64,000 nt of DNA from CAWCAL01 sp963695075 (GCA_963695075.1 CAVOFR010000003.1:496001-560000); one strand, 5' to 3'. Numbered from the stretch's first letter, positions 6,870 to 16,452 are shown. Numbers and translations are program-made. Notes: generated from the letters alone by a model not told the origin.

Positions 6870-8720
6870 GCGCAGCTGATCCAGATCCCGAACCGCGCCT
6901 CGATCGGCCGACGTGGTCATCGCCGCGTAGGCCTGGAGCGCCGGGCTGACCGTGCGATCGCGGGCCACGGGGGTGAAGGCGTCGACGCCCCGCGACTCCT
7001 GGTCCGCTCGACGACTGGCGAGCTCATCGTCGGAGACGTCGAGAGCGATGCTTCGGGCGGCGATGTCGATGGAGATCGTGTCGTCGTCCTCGATCAACGC
7101 GATCGTTCCTCCGGCCGCGGCTTCCGGCGAGACGTGGCCGATCGACAGACCCGAAGTGCCGCCCGAGAATCGGCCGTCGGTCAACAGGGCGCAAACCTCT
7201 CCCAGATCGCGGCTCTTGATGTAGGTGGTCGGGTAGAGCATCTCCTGCATGCCCGGCCCGCCCTTGGGGCCTTCGTAGCGCACGACCACGACGTCTCCGG
7301 CGCCGACCTGTTCGGGATCGAGTACACCCTCCATCGCCGCCTCCTGACTCTCGAACACACGCGCTCGGCCGGTGAAGCGGTGGATCGACTCATCGACCCC
7401 GGCGGTCTTGACGATGCACCCGTCCGGGGCGATGTTCCCGTACAGGACGGCCAGGCCACCGTCAGTGCTGTAGGCGTGATCGACCGAACGGATGCACCCA
7501 CCGGCGCGGTCGGTGTCGAGCGAGGGCCAGCGGGTGGACTGGCTGAAGGCGACCTGTGACGGGACGCCGGCCGGACCTGCCGTGAACAGGCTCCGAGCCT
7601 CGTCGGTCGCCGTCGCCCGCACGATGTCCCACTCGTCCAGCGCGGCGCCGAGGCTGTCCGAATGCACGGTGGGCACCGTGGTGTCGAGCAGTCCCGCCCG
7701 ATCCAGCTCACCCAGGATCGCGGGGATCCCGCCGGCCCGGTGCACGTCCTCCATGTGATATAGGTCGCTGCTCGGCGCGACCTTGCAGATGTTCGGCACC
7801 CGGCGGCTGATGCCGTCGATATCGGCCAGGGAGAAGTCGTGTCCGGCTTCCTGCGCAGCGGCCAACACGTGCAAGACCGTGTTGGTCGATCCCCCCATCG
7901 CGATGTCGAGCGCCATCGCGTTGTGGAACGCAGCCGGACCGGCGACGGATCGAGGCAGCACGCCATCGTCGCCCTTCTCGTAGTGGCGACGGGCCAGGTC
8001 GACGATGCGCCGGCCCGCCTCGAGGAACAGCCGCTCGCGGTCGGTATGGGTGGCGAGCGTCGTGCCGTTCCCCGGCAGCGAGAGGCCCAGGGCCTCGGTG
8101 AGGCAGTTCATCGAATTGGCGGTGAACATGCCCGAACACGACCCGCAGGTGGGGCACGCCGAGCGCTCGACGGCGGCGACGTCCTCATCGCTGTGCCGTT
8201 CGTCGCCGGCGGTCATCATGGCCGAGATCAGATCGACCTTGACCTCGGCTCCGGCCAGCCGGGTCTTCCCCGCCTCCATCGGGCCACCGGAGACGAAGAC
8301 GGTCGGGATGTTCAGGCGAAGGGCCGCATTGAGCATGCCCGGTGTGATCTTGTCGCAGTTGCTGATGCACACGAGCGCGTCCGCGCAGTGAGCGTTGACC
8401 ATGTACTCGACCGAGTCGGCGATGAGATCACGACTCGGCAGCGAGTACAGCATCCCGCCGTGACCCATGGCGATGCCGTCGTCCACGGCGATGGTGTTGA
8501 ACTCCTTGGCCACACCCCCGGCCGCCTGGATCTCGCCGGCCACGAGCTGGCCCAGATCCTTGAGGTGCACATGACCCGGAACGAACTGGGTGAACGAGTT
8601 GGCGATGGCGATGATCGGCTTGTCGAAGTCGTCGTCGGTCATGCCGGTGGCGCGCCACAGGGCCCTGGCCCCCGCCATGTTGCGGCCGCGGGTGGTGGTG
8701 TGCGAGCGGTAGGTCGACAT
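6864..8720 (-). CDS. ilvD: Dihydroxy-acid dehydratase
   Basis: Iron-sulfur enzyme for the third common step of Val/Leu/Ile synthesis, dehydrating 2,3-dihydroxy-acids. The 618-residue protein has the cluster-binding cysteines in CISNCDKITPGM (near residue 122) and ACPTCGSCSGMFTANSMNC (near 190), plus GRFSGGTSGLSIGHVSPEAA toward the C-terminus. Length is normal. It is transcribed apart from ilvBNC: TAGCCT lies 7 bases before the ATG, so its mRNA is probably leaderless and lacks the attenuator seen ahead of ilvB. Confidence 0.96.
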   Translation of the reverse strand: MSTYRSHTTTRGRNMAGARALWRATGMTDDDFDKPIIAIANSFTQFVPGHVHLKDLGQLVAGEIQAAGGVAKEFNTIAVDDGIAMGHGGMLYSLPSRDLIADSVEYMVNAHCADALVCISNCDKITPGMLNAALRLNIPTVFVSGGPMEAGKTRLAGAEVKVDLISAMMTAGDERHSDEDVAAVERSACPTCGSCSGMFTANSMNCLTEALGLSLPGNGTTLATHTDRERLFLEAGRRIVDLARRHYEKGDDGVLPRSVAGPAAFHNAMALDIAMGGSTNTVLHVLAAAQEAGHDFSLADIDGISRRVPNICKVAPSSDLYHMEDVHRAGGIPAILGELDRAGLLDTTVPTVHSDSLGAALDEWDIVRATATDEARSLFTAGPAGVPSQVAFSQSTRWPSLDTDRAGGCIRSVDHAYSTDGGLAVLYGNIAPDGCIVKTAGVDESIHRFTGRARVFESQEAAMEGVLDPEQVGAGDVVVVRYEGPKGGPGMQEMLYPTTYIKSRDLGEVCALLTDGRFSGGTSGLSIGHVSPEAAAGGTIALIEDDDTISIDIAARSIALDVSDDELASRRADQESRGVDAFTPVARDRTVSPALQAYAAMTTSADRGAVRDLDQLRN

Positions 8721-8727
8721 GTGGGGG

Positions 8728-8733
8728 AGGCTA
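8728..8733 (-). promoter_or_regulatory. Likely -10 element of ilvD
   Basis: Minus-strand TAGCCT with 7 bases to the ATG at 8720. The same hexamer precedes gatC and the cysteine desulfurase gene, suggesting the housekeeping sigma factor. Confidence 0.5.
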
Positions 8734-8808
8734 TCGCTGCCCGGGCCGGCTCATGACGGGAGCGCCCGCCTCAGGGGGCAGCCGGGTCATGCCGACAGGA
8801 GAGGGCGC

Positions 8809-11475
8809 GTGACCACATCCTTCAGCGTGGTCTCGATAGGGTCGCCCGGTTGGCAATTCTCCCGACGCGGCCTTCTCCAGCCCATGACCTCGACCGAATC
8901 ACCCTCCAGTGAGCCCGACGAATCACCCTTGATTCCGGGTGACGAATCACCCTCTCTCGAGGGTGACACGCGCAGCTTGCTGGGACGTCCCATCGCCTGG
9001 CGGGAGCGGGCCCTCGTCCTGTTCGGACTGTTCGGCCTGGGAATCGCACAGCCGCTGCTCGACCTCTACGGCGCCAACCCCGAGGTCTTCATCGCCAACC
9101 GCTCGGACACCGGCCAGATCGTCGGCTTCGCCCTCGTCGTGACACTCGTTCCCACCGCGGTCACGTTGGGCGTCATCGCTGCCGTCCAGGCCGCCAACGC
9201 CGCGGCCGGCCGCGTCGCCATGACGCTTGCGCTCGCCGGTGCCGGCTTTCTCGCCTTCTCGGCCGTGCTGCGCCACCTTCTCCCGGACAGCAACGCGGCG
9301 CTGTTCTTCGCGGTAGGTGCCGCCGTCCTGCTCGTGTGGGCCGCGGGTCGGAGCGCGGGGGTTCGCACCTGGCTGCAGTTGCTGGCCGGCCTCCCGATCC
9401 TCGCGCTCGTCGTGTTCTTCGGCTTCTCCGAGTCGAGCAGCCTCATCTGGGAAGACGAGGCCGAGGCCGATGAGACCACCGTCGTCGACGATCCTGCTCC
9501 CGTCGTCATGCTCGTGCTCGACGAGCTCCCCTTGATCTCCCTGGTGACACCGGACGGAGACATCAACGCCGACCTCTTCCCGAACTTCGCCCGCCTGGCC
9601 GACGAGAGCCACTGGTTCCGCAACGCCATCTCCAATTCGATCGCCACCACCGACAGCGTGCCCGCCGCTCTCAGCGGCGTGCTCAACGAGGACGCCGCAC
9701 CCACATCACGGGACCATCCCAACACCCTCTTCACGCTCCTGGGGGCGTCCTACGATCTCACCGTGCGAGAGAGCATCACGACCCTCTGCCCCGAATCGTT
9801 GTGCGCCTCCTCCGGGACCGAAGACGGCCCGAGCCAGTTCGCTCTCTCCGACGGATCGTTCCGTTCGCTCATGACCGACGCCGCCATCGTCCACGCCCAC
9901 GCGACGATGCCGCCGGTCGTCCGCGACCGATTCCCCGCCATCGACAGCCAATGGGGCGGATTCGTCGGGGTCGAACAGGCCGCGACGACCGAGCCGACCG
10001 ATCTCGAGGCTTCACTCCCCCTCCCTCCGGCCCGGGCGCGGCGCACCTGGGTGGGCCAGATGCTGGCCATGATCGCCGACTTCGAGGACAGCTCACCCAC
10101 GTCGCTTCACTACGCGCACCTCGTTGCCCCGCACATCCCGTGGCAGGTCAATCCATCGGGGACGGGTTACGACCCGCCCGAGGATCTGAGCACATCGGTC
10201 ACGGGCGTCGAGCGCGGCTACTGGCTCGACGATCCCCGCCTGGCCACCCAGGGCTACCAGCGGCACCTGATGCAGCTCGGGTTCATCGACCGGCTCCTCG
10301 GCTTGATGATCGACGAGCTCCAGACGACCGGTCTCTGGGACGAGTCGGTGGTCGTGATCATCGCCGACCACGGCGCTTCGTTCGATCCGGGCGATCATCG
10401 CCGCTGGCCGACCGAGACCAACCTCGACGAGCTCTACCGGGTTCCGCTCTTCATCCACGAGCCGGACCAGGACCGAGGCCGGACCCACGACGAACGGGCC
10501 TTTCTCTACGACATCCCGCCGACGATCGTCGACATCCTCGACATCGAGACCGACTGGGACTTCGCCGGGAGGTCGTTGCTGGCGGGCGACCTCCCGGCCG
10601 AGCGGCCGCACGAGTTCGACCATTTCCTCGGCTACGAAGCGCCGCTCCGTACCGGCCTCGATGCCCTCTCCGCCGAAGCGCAGGAAACCCGCGAGTACCT
10701 GCCCGATCAGACCTCATGGCCCGGCGTGGCGATCACCGGGCCGTACGCCGACGACATCGGCAGCCCGCTCCCCGAGCTCGATCCCCGCCCCGACGACCGC
10801 CTGGTCGCCCAGATCGACCAGGCCGCCACGGTGGCCCGGATGGACCCGGAGAGCGGTGTCGTCCCGACGGTTCTCACCGGCCGCATCACGCTCCCTACGG
10901 ACCTCGCCGGACCCGACGTGCTCGTCTCGGTCAACGGCACCGTGTCCGGTGCGGGCTTCACCACCCGCGAAACTGGCGACCTCTTCACCTTCACGGCCCT
11001 CGTACCCGAGCAGGTATACAACTCGGGCTCCAACGACGTGCAGATCCTCGTCCCGGATCCGGGAGGCGGTTGGAGGCAGGCCGCATCGGGCGAGGTGAGT
11101 GGCACCGTCTACCGCAACGGGGCCGGCGAAGTCCTCGAGCTCGTGGGCGCCGGCCAGCGAAAGGTGGTGATCGACTCGGCCACCGTCCGGAACGGATCCC
11201 TTCACGTGAGGGGCTGGTCGGCCGATACGGGAGACAAGATTCCCCCCGAATCACTCCTGGTGTACTTCGGTGACCAGCTCGTCCTGGAGGGTCCGCCCAA
11301 CTGGGAGCGCACCGACGTCCCCGCCTGGTTCGACAACGAGGCTCTCGCCGTGTCCGGCTTCCAATTCGTCATCCCCTCCACCGATATCCCCACCGGAGCC
11401 GAACGGGTGACCGTCGTCGGTCAATTCGCCAACGACGCCGTGTTGGAGAAGGCGACCATGGTAGAGACCGGATGA
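8809..11475 (+). CDS. Membrane-bound alkaline-phosphatase/sulfatase superfamily protein
   Basis: Large membrane protein (888 residues from GTG 8809; 863 from ATG 8884). After a Ser/Asp/Pro-rich tail come about four to five membrane segments (roughly residues 70-225), then an extracytoplasmic hydrolase domain: metal ligand in MLVLDELPLIS, likely nucleophile threonine in SIATTDSVPAALSG, HYAHLVAPHIPW, and second metal site IIADHGASFDPGDH. This layout resembles phosphoglycerol transferases and LTA-synthase-like enzymes. The C-terminal 200 residues look like beta-sandwich repeats. GTG 8809 has AGGAG 7 bases upstream and is preferred. It overlaps the next ABC gene by four bases, so it probably acts on a cell-envelope polymer handled with those transporters. 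Substrate unknown. Confidence 0.8.
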   Translation: MTTSFSVVSIGSPGWQFSRRGLLQPMTSTESPSSEPDESPLIPGDESPSLEGDTRSLLGRPIAWRERALVLFGLFGLGIAQPLLDLYGANPEVFIANRSDTGQIVGFALVVTLVPTAVTLGVIAAVQAANAAAGRVAMTLALAGAGFLAFSAVLRHLLPDSNAALFFAVGAAVLLVWAAGRSAGVRTWLQLLAGLPILALVVFFGFSESSSLIWEDEAEADETTVVDDPAPVVMLVLDELPLISLVTPDGDINADLFPNFARLADESHWFRNAISNSIATTDSVPAALSGVLNEDAAPTSRDHPNTLFTLLGASYDLTVRESITTLCPESLCASSGTEDGPSQFALSDGSFRSLMTDAAIVHAHATMPPVVRDRFPAIDSQWGGFVGVEQAATTEPTDLEASLPLPPARARRTWVGQMLAMIADFEDSSPTSLHYAHLVAPHIPWQVNPSGTGYDPPEDLSTSVTGVERGYWLDDPRLATQGYQRHLMQLGFIDRLLGLMIDELQTTGLWDESVVVIIADHGASFDPGDHRRWPTETNLDELYRVPLFIHEPDQDRGRTHDERAFLYDIPPTIVDILDIETDWDFAGRSLLAGDLPAERPHEFDHFLGYEAPLRTGLDALSAEAQETREYLPDQTSWPGVAITGPYADDIGSPLPELDPRPDDRLVAQIDQAATVARMDPESGVVPTVLTGRITLPTDLAGPDVLVSVNGTVSGAGFTTRETGDLFTFTALVPEQVYNSGSNDVQILVPDPGGGWRQAASGEVSGTVYRNGAGEVLELVGAGQRKVVIDSATVRNGSLHVRGWSADTGDKIPPESLLVYFGDQLVLEGPPNWERTDVPAWFDNEALAVSGFQFVIPSTDIPTGAERVTVVGQFANDAVLEKATMVETG
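8895..8966 (+). repeat. Coding 24-base tandem repeat, three units
   Basis: CGAATCACCCT recurs at 8895, 8919 and 8943, exactly 24 bases apart, encoding TESPSSEP, DESPLIPG and DESPSLEG. Two units also form TCACCC/GGGTGA hairpins. It lies in the acidic N-terminal tail of the membrane hydrolase. Confidence 0.75.
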
Positions 11476-12446
11476 GCCACCCGGCCCCGCCGGTCCCGCC
11501 CGGCCACGACCCCATACCGCTCGGCCCGATCGCGACGGCGACCGGGCTGGTCAAGCGCTTCGGCGACACGACGGTCCTCGACGCGGCCGACATCCGGATC
11601 CATGCCGGCACCACCGGCCTCCTCGGAGCCAACGGCGCCGGCAAGACCACCCTCATCGGGCTGCTGCTGGGCCTCACCCGACCCGACTCCGGAACCATCC
11701 AGGTCCTCGGGATGAGTCCCAACACGGCCGGACCCGACATCCGGATGCGGATCGGGTACTCGCCGGAGCATCACCTACTTCCGCCCGAGCAGACGGCCAA
11801 CGAATTCGTCCGCCACATGGCCCTGATGCACGGCCTGCCCCGCGACCACGCCACCGAACGGGCCTCCGACGCCCTCTACCTCGTCGGCCTCGGCGAGGAA
11901 CGGTTCCGGCCCCTCGGCACGATGTCCACAGGCCAACGTCAGCGCGTGAAGCTGGCCCAGGCCATCGTGCACTCCCCCGACCTGATCTTCCTCGACGAGC
12001 CGACCGACGGCCTCGATCCGGTCCAGCGCGACGCGATGCTGGAACTGATCGCCGGACTCCACCAGCGGACCGGGGCGAGTGTGGTCCTGTCGTCCCATCT
12101 GCTCGACGAGGTCGAAAGAGCCTGCGACAGGGCTGTCATCCTCACCGCCGGCCGGGCGGCAGCGTCGGGCACCCTCGACGAGCTCCGGGGAGAAGGGAGT
12201 GGCGTCGTCGTCGACCTCGACGGTGCCGACGAGCAGATCGACGGGTTCGTTGCGCAGCTCACCACGACCGGCCTCGCGGTCGAACGGTCCGGCCGCCATC
12301 TCACCATCCGGGGCGGTCCGTCGATCGATGCGGATGTGCTTCTCGACCAGATCCGCGACGCCATCGCCGACCATGGCCTCGGCATCAGAAGGATGGCCGG
12401 CCACACCGTCTCGCTGGCAGAAGTCTTCGCCGGGGTGAGCCGATGA
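11472..12446 (+). CDS. ABC transporter ATP-binding protein
   Basis: Nucleotide-binding subunit of 324 residues. Walker A is GANGAGKTT (about residue 53), the signature is STGQRQR, Walker B is LIFLDEPTDGLDP, and the switch histidine is in SSHLLDE. A C-terminal extension after residue 230 resembles the DUF4162-like tail of export-type ATPases. ATGA overlaps join it to the hydrolase gene before and the permease gene after. It likely pairs with the 295-residue permease encoded next. Confidence 0.9.
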   Translation: MSHPAPPVPPGHDPIPLGPIATATGLVKRFGDTTVLDAADIRIHAGTTGLLGANGAGKTTLIGLLLGLTRPDSGTIQVLGMSPNTAGPDIRMRIGYSPEHHLLPPEQTANEFVRHMALMHGLPRDHATERASDALYLVGLGEERFRPLGTMSTGQRQRVKLAQAIVHSPDLIFLDEPTDGLDPVQRDAMLELIAGLHQRTGASVVLSSHLLDEVERACDRAVILTAGRAAASGTLDELRGEGSGVVVDLDGADEQIDGFVAQLTTTGLAVERSGRHLTIRGGPSIDADVLLDQIRDAIADHGLGIRRMAGHTVSLAEVFAGVSR

Positions 12447-13330
12447 CCGACGCACGCATCGTCGACCGCGGCTACCGCACCTATTCGGACCGCCGTACCG
12501 GCGTGTCCGGTGTCGTACGAGCGCTGATCGGGCACACGATCCGGCAGGCTCTCGGGATCGGACGCCGCTGGACCCTGAAGGTCGCGCCGGTCCTGACCAT
12601 CCTCGCCGCGTTCATCCCGGCCATCGTGTTCATCGGTCTCACCGCTGTCATCGGTTCACAGATCGATGACCCCGAGTTCCAGAGGTTCCTCCGGGAGCTG
12701 GACTTCCTCCCCGACTTTCCGGAGTTCTACTCATCCATCACGCTTGCCATCCTCCTGTTCGTCACGTTCGTCGCCCCCGAGGTGCTGTGCCCCGACCGCC
12801 GCACCGGCATGCTCGGCATGTACCTGGCCGCCCCCCTCACCCGATCGTCCTACCTACTGGCCAAGGCGGCGGCGGTGGCGATCGTGCTGTCGATCCTCAC
12901 CATCGGGCCCGGGCTCCTCGTGCTCATCGGGTTCACGGCTCAGAGCGCGGGGCCCGACAGCGTCGTCGACTGGATCACCGCCGCGGCTCGCATCATCGGC
13001 GGTGGCGCGGCGATCGCCGGTCTCTGGGCCGCGTTCTCGCTCGCGGTGGCCAGCCTCACGGACCGCAAGGGCGTCGCTTCGGCGTCGATCGCCCTGATCA
13101 TCCTCGGGACGTCCGCACTCTCGGACATCCTCGTCGCATCCGGCCAGAGCGAGAGTCTCAGGCTCATGAACCTGTACGAACTACCGACCGAGCTCCTGTA
13201 CCGGATCTTCGGGCAGCCCGGTAACTGGGACGTGTCGAGCATCGCGATCTACGGCGTCTACGGGCTGGCGACGATCGCCAGCCTCGCGGTGCTGATCATC
13301 CGCTACGGCCGACTGGACGTGCGTCGATGA
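12443..13330 (+). CDS. ABC transporter permease (ABC-2 type)
   Basis: Integral membrane subunit of 295 residues with about six hydrophobic segments (VLTILAAFIPAIVFIGL, ITLAILLFVTFVAPEV, AAVAIVLSILTIGPGLLVL, and three more to the C-terminus). The conserved-looking CPDRRTGMLGMYLAAPLTR between segments two and three is typical of ABC-2 permeases. Four-base overlaps with both ATPase genes show co-translation in one operon. Direction is likely export; substrate unknown. Confidence 0.87.
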   Translation: MTDARIVDRGYRTYSDRRTGVSGVVRALIGHTIRQALGIGRRWTLKVAPVLTILAAFIPAIVFIGLTAVIGSQIDDPEFQRFLRELDFLPDFPEFYSSITLAILLFVTFVAPEVLCPDRRTGMLGMYLAAPLTRSSYLLAKAAAVAIVLSILTIGPGLLVLIGFTAQSAGPDSVVDWITAAARIIGGGAAIAGLWAAFSLAVASLTDRKGVASASIALIILGTSALSDILVASGQSESLRLMNLYELPTELLYRIFGQPGNWDVSSIAIYGVYGLATIASLAVLIIRYGRLDVRR

Positions 13331-14271
13331 GCGGCACCGCCCTCTCGCACGAGGCAGACCCGGTGGTCGAGGTCGACGGCGTCTCGAAGTTCTTCGGTGG
13401 CGTGGTGGCCGTGTCCGACGTGACCTTCGACCTCCAGCCCGGGATCACCGCCGTGCTCGGCCCGAACGGCGCCGGCAAGTCGACCCTTCTGCGGATGATC
13501 TGCGGGCTCACCGCGCCGTCGAAAGGGTCGGTCCGGTTGCTGGGCGCCGATCCCCGGCGCGACATAGCGATCCGCGCATCGGTGGGGCTGGTCCCCCAGC
13601 AGGAACAGCTGTACAGCCGACTGACAGCGGTCGAATTCGTCGAGCTGTCGTGCATCCTGCACGGCGTCAACAACAGCGCCCGACGCACCCGCGACGCACT
13701 GGACGTCGTGGGCATGAGGGCCGCCGATCCCCGCCCGCTCGGTACCTACTCGAAGGGCATGCGACAGCGGATCAAGATCGCCGCGGCAATCGTCAACGAG
13801 CCGGCGGTCCTCGTGGCGGATGAACCTCTGTCGGGACTCGACCCCACCCAGCGCACCGAGATGATCGATCTCTTCCACACGCTGGCCGAGCTGGGCCGCT
13901 CGGTGGTGGTGTCGAGCCACGTGCTGGACGAAGTCGAGCAGTTCGGTTCCCGCGTGCTGGTCATCGCCCAGGGCCGCCTGGCCGCCGAAGGCGACTTCCA
14001 TGCGATTCGCGCACTCATGGACGACCGGCCTCACCGCGTCCGGGTGCGATCCGACGACGCCCGTACCCTCGCCCGCCTTCTCCTGGCCGACCCCGCGATC
14101 ACCTCGGTGCACCTCGCCGCCGACGCTGTCGAGCTCGAGACAAGCGACATCCCGACCTTCCGCTTCCGTCTGGCCGGGATCGCCCGGGAGTACCAGATCC
14201 GACTTCGCGAAGTGCTGCCCCTGGATGACGATCTCGAGAGCGTGTTCCGCTATCTGGTGACCGACCAATGA
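13327..14271 (+). CDS. ABC transporter ATP-binding protein (second)
   Basis: Second ATPase of the operon, 314 residues: Walker A GPNGAGKSTLLRM (about 46), signature YSKGMRQRIKIA, Walker B VLVADEPLSGLDP and SSHVLDE. Sequence similarity to the first ATPase is limited to family motifs, so this is not a recent tandem copy. Overlaps of four bases on both sides place it between the two permease genes, giving an ATPase-permease-ATPase-permease order. Confidence 0.9.
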   Translation: MSGTALSHEADPVVEVDGVSKFFGGVVAVSDVTFDLQPGITAVLGPNGAGKSTLLRMICGLTAPSKGSVRLLGADPRRDIAIRASVGLVPQQEQLYSRLTAVEFVELSCILHGVNNSARRTRDALDVVGMRAADPRPLGTYSKGMRQRIKIAAAIVNEPAVLVADEPLSGLDPTQRTEMIDLFHTLAELGRSVVVSSHVLDEVEQFGSRVLVIAQGRLAAEGDFHAIRALMDDRPHRVRVRSDDARTLARLLLADPAITSVHLAADAVELETSDIPTFRFRLAGIAREYQIRLREVLPLDDDLESVFRYLVTDQ

Positions 14272-14978
14272 TCGGCTCGCTCTTCTCGCTGTTCCGGAGG
14301 AACCTGACCACCCGGTCCCGGCTGCTCTCGTTCGGTGCCGCCGCCGGCGCGATCATCGCGGTGGCCGCCGTGGTCGCCAACGGCAGCTCGTCGGAACCGA
14401 CCCTAGATCTCGGTTCCGAGTATGCCGCCGAGGCGGTCCTGTCGCTGTTCCTGCCGATCGCGGCGCTGGTCTTCGGTGCCTCCGCCTTCGGCGACCTGAT
14501 CGAGGACCGAACCCTCGTCTACATCTGGCTCCGGCCGATTCGGCGCATCGTCATCGTCATGGCCGCCCTGCTCGCCGCCATCACGGTCGTGGCCCCTCTC
14601 ACCTGGCTCACCGCCCTGGCCGCCGGCACGCTCATCGACAGTTCGTCACAGCTGATCCTCGGGCTCACCACCGCATCTCTGATCGGGGCGCTGGCGTACG
14701 GGTCGGTCTTCCTCTTGCTCGGCTACGTGAGTCGACGGCCGCTGCTCTGGGGCCTCGCGTACCTCATCCTGTGGGAGGGGTTCATCGCCCGCGCCTCGAA
14801 GGGTTTGAACGCCACGTCCATCGCGGGCTACCTCCACTCCATCGTCGCCGATTCCACCGGCGTGGAGATGGGAAGGGCCGACTTCTCCCTGGCCGCGGCG
14901 ATCGCCGTTCCGCTGGCCATCTCCGCGGTGGCCCTCGCCCTGTTGACCTGGCTACTGACACGGGGCGACGTCGACTGA
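14268..14978 (+). CDS. ABC transporter permease (second)
   Basis: Membrane subunit of 236 residues with six hydrophobic segments, including LLSFGAAAGAIIAVAAVVA, AVLSLFLPIAALVFGASAFG and a C-terminal LAISAVALALLTWLLT. The DLIEDRTLVYIWLRPIRR motif resembles ABC-2 permeases that remodel or export envelope material. It ends the five-gene operon begun at 8809. The pair with the preceding ATPase is inferred from order and overlap. Confidence 0.85.
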   Translation: MIGSLFSLFRRNLTTRSRLLSFGAAAGAIIAVAAVVANGSSSEPTLDLGSEYAAEAVLSLFLPIAALVFGASAFGDLIEDRTLVYIWLRPIRRIVIVMAALLAAITVVAPLTWLTALAAGTLIDSSSQLILGLTTASLIGALAYGSVFLLLGYVSRRPLLWGLAYLILWEGFIARASKGLNATSIAGYLHSIVADSTGVEMGRADFSLAAAIAVPLAISAVALALLTWLLTRGDVD

Positions 14979-15075
14979 CAACCCACGCCGAAATCTGGTC
15001 CGTCACCGTCGGCTACCGACGCTTGACCCACGGCTGTTCGAACCACCAGGGCCGTGTCGGCGCTAGACACGGGGG

Positions 15076-16383
15076 GTGCGCCGGACCTCGCCCCACGACC
15101 GTGAGATCGCCGCTCTCGCGATCCCGGCGTTCGCCACCCTCATCGCCGAACCGCTCTACGTGCTGGCCGATACGGCTGTCGTCGGACGGCTCGGAACCGA
15201 GCAACTGGCCGGCCTCGCCGTCGCCTCCAGCGTGCTTCTGCTCGTCCATGCCGTCTTCATCTTCCTGGCCTACGGCACGACCGGGACCGTTTCCCGCCTG
15301 ATCGGAGCCGGCCGACCCACCGAGGCGCTCGAGTACACCGTGGCATCGATGTGGTTGGCGCTCGGAGCGGGAACGGTGGTCGCGGCATTGCTGTTCGCCT
15401 TCGCTCCGGGGATCCTCGCCGTCCTCGGCGCCGAAGGCGACGTCGCACGATACGGGCTCGTCTACCTCCGGGTCAGCCTCCTCGGCGTCCCCTTCCTCCT
15501 GATGAGCCTGGCCGCCGTCGGCTATCTCCGCGGCGCTCAGGACACCAGGACACCGCTGAAGATCACCGCTCTGGCCGCGATCGGCAATCTGGTTCTCGAA
15601 CTGGTCCTGATCGGTGGATTCGGTCGGGGAATCGGGGCTTCGGCGCTCTCGACCGTCGTCGTCCAGACGCTGGCGGCCGCCGCCTACCTGCGACCGATCC
15701 TGCGAGAGGCCCGCCACCGCTCGGTCCGCTCCCGACCCGACCCGACCGTGCTCGCGACCCTGATCCGCGACGGCCTGGCCCTGGTGGTCCGAACGACGGC
15801 CCTGCGCGGGTCCATCACGCTGGCGACGGCGGTCGCGGCCCGCATGGGCACCGTCGAGGTCTCGGCCCAACAGATCGCATTCGAGGTATGGAGCCTGGCC
15901 GCCCTGGCCCTCGACGCTGTCGCCATCGCCGGACAGGCCCTGACCGGCCTGCATCTGGGTGCCGGGTCGATCGACCGTGCCCGCGGTGCCGCGACTCGGA
16001 TGATCGGGATCGACATCCTCCTGGGCGTCGTGCTCGGCGTTGTCATCCTCGCCGCCAGCCCGATCCTCCCGCGGGTGTTCACCACGGATACCGCCGTGGT
16101 GGGCCTGGCGTCGTTCCTCCTGATCCATGTCGGACTGCAGCAGCCTGTGAGCGGCCTGGTCTTCGCCCTCGACGGCATCTTGATCGGGGCGGGTGATCTG
16201 CGCTGGCTGGCCGGCGCGATGGTCGCTTCGTCGTTGTTGTTCGCCGTCGGGGCCGCTGCGGTGGTGATCCACGGCCTGGGCATGGGATGGCTGTGGGGGT
16301 GCATCTGGCTCCTCATGGCCAGTCGCGCGGTCGCTCTGGTGGCGAGATTCCGATCGGACGCGTGGCTCGTCCCGGGCGCCTGA
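15076..16383 (+). CDS. MATE family efflux transporter
   Basis: Secondary transporter of 435 residues with about 12 membrane segments. The N-terminal LAIPAFATLIAEPLYVLADTA, followed by VVGRLGTEQLAGLA, and the midpoint LRGAQDTRTPLKI are characteristic of DinF-like MATE proteins that exchange cations for drugs or metabolites. The start is GTG within a run of Gs that may serve as ribosome-binding sequence. The gap after the ABC operon is about 100 bases, with no clear terminator, so cotranscription is possible. Substrate cannot be told. Confidence 0.9.
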   Translation: MRRTSPHDREIAALAIPAFATLIAEPLYVLADTAVVGRLGTEQLAGLAVASSVLLLVHAVFIFLAYGTTGTVSRLIGAGRPTEALEYTVASMWLALGAGTVVAALLFAFAPGILAVLGAEGDVARYGLVYLRVSLLGVPFLLMSLAAVGYLRGAQDTRTPLKITALAAIGNLVLELVLIGGFGRGIGASALSTVVVQTLAAAAYLRPILREARHRSVRSRPDPTVLATLIRDGLALVVRTTALRGSITLATAVAARMGTVEVSAQQIAFEVWSLAALALDAVAIAGQALTGLHLGAGSIDRARGAATRMIGIDILLGVVLGVVILAASPILPRVFTTDTAVVGLASFLLIHVGLQQPVSGLVFALDGILIGAGDLRWLAGAMVASSLLFAVGAAAVVIHGLGMGWLWGCIWLLMASRAVALVARFRSDAWLVPGA

Positions 16384-16387
16384 TCAG

Positions 16388-16442
16388 CCGGATCTGGGGA
16401 CACTCAGCTACATCTGGTGTGGCTCAGAGTCCCCATATCCGG
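16388..16442 (-). repeat. Palindromic intergenic element, family 2, copy D
   Basis: Long imperfect inverted repeat: CCGGATCTGGGGAC at the left pairs with GTCCCCATATCCGG at the right, with inner AGC and ACA/TGT pairs. Read on the minus strand it matches copy E (29221). It sits between convergent stops of the MATE and lipoprotein genes and may terminate both. Confidence 0.8.
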
Positions 16443-16452
16443 CGGCGGACCG

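Noticed and set aside
8895..8966. Possible CRISPR-like repeat array
   Set aside because: Only three 24-base units without unique spacers, in frame within a protein; no cas genes.
11472..14978. Recent tandem duplication of an ABC ATPase-permease pair
   Set aside because: The two ATPases share only family motifs and the permeases differ in length and sequence, so the pairs are ancient or of separate origin.
15013..16272. A 419-codon open frame opposite the MATE gene
   Set aside because: The product is low-complexity (Gln/Asp/Arg/Gly-rich) and mirrors the coding strand; the MATE protein is well conserved.
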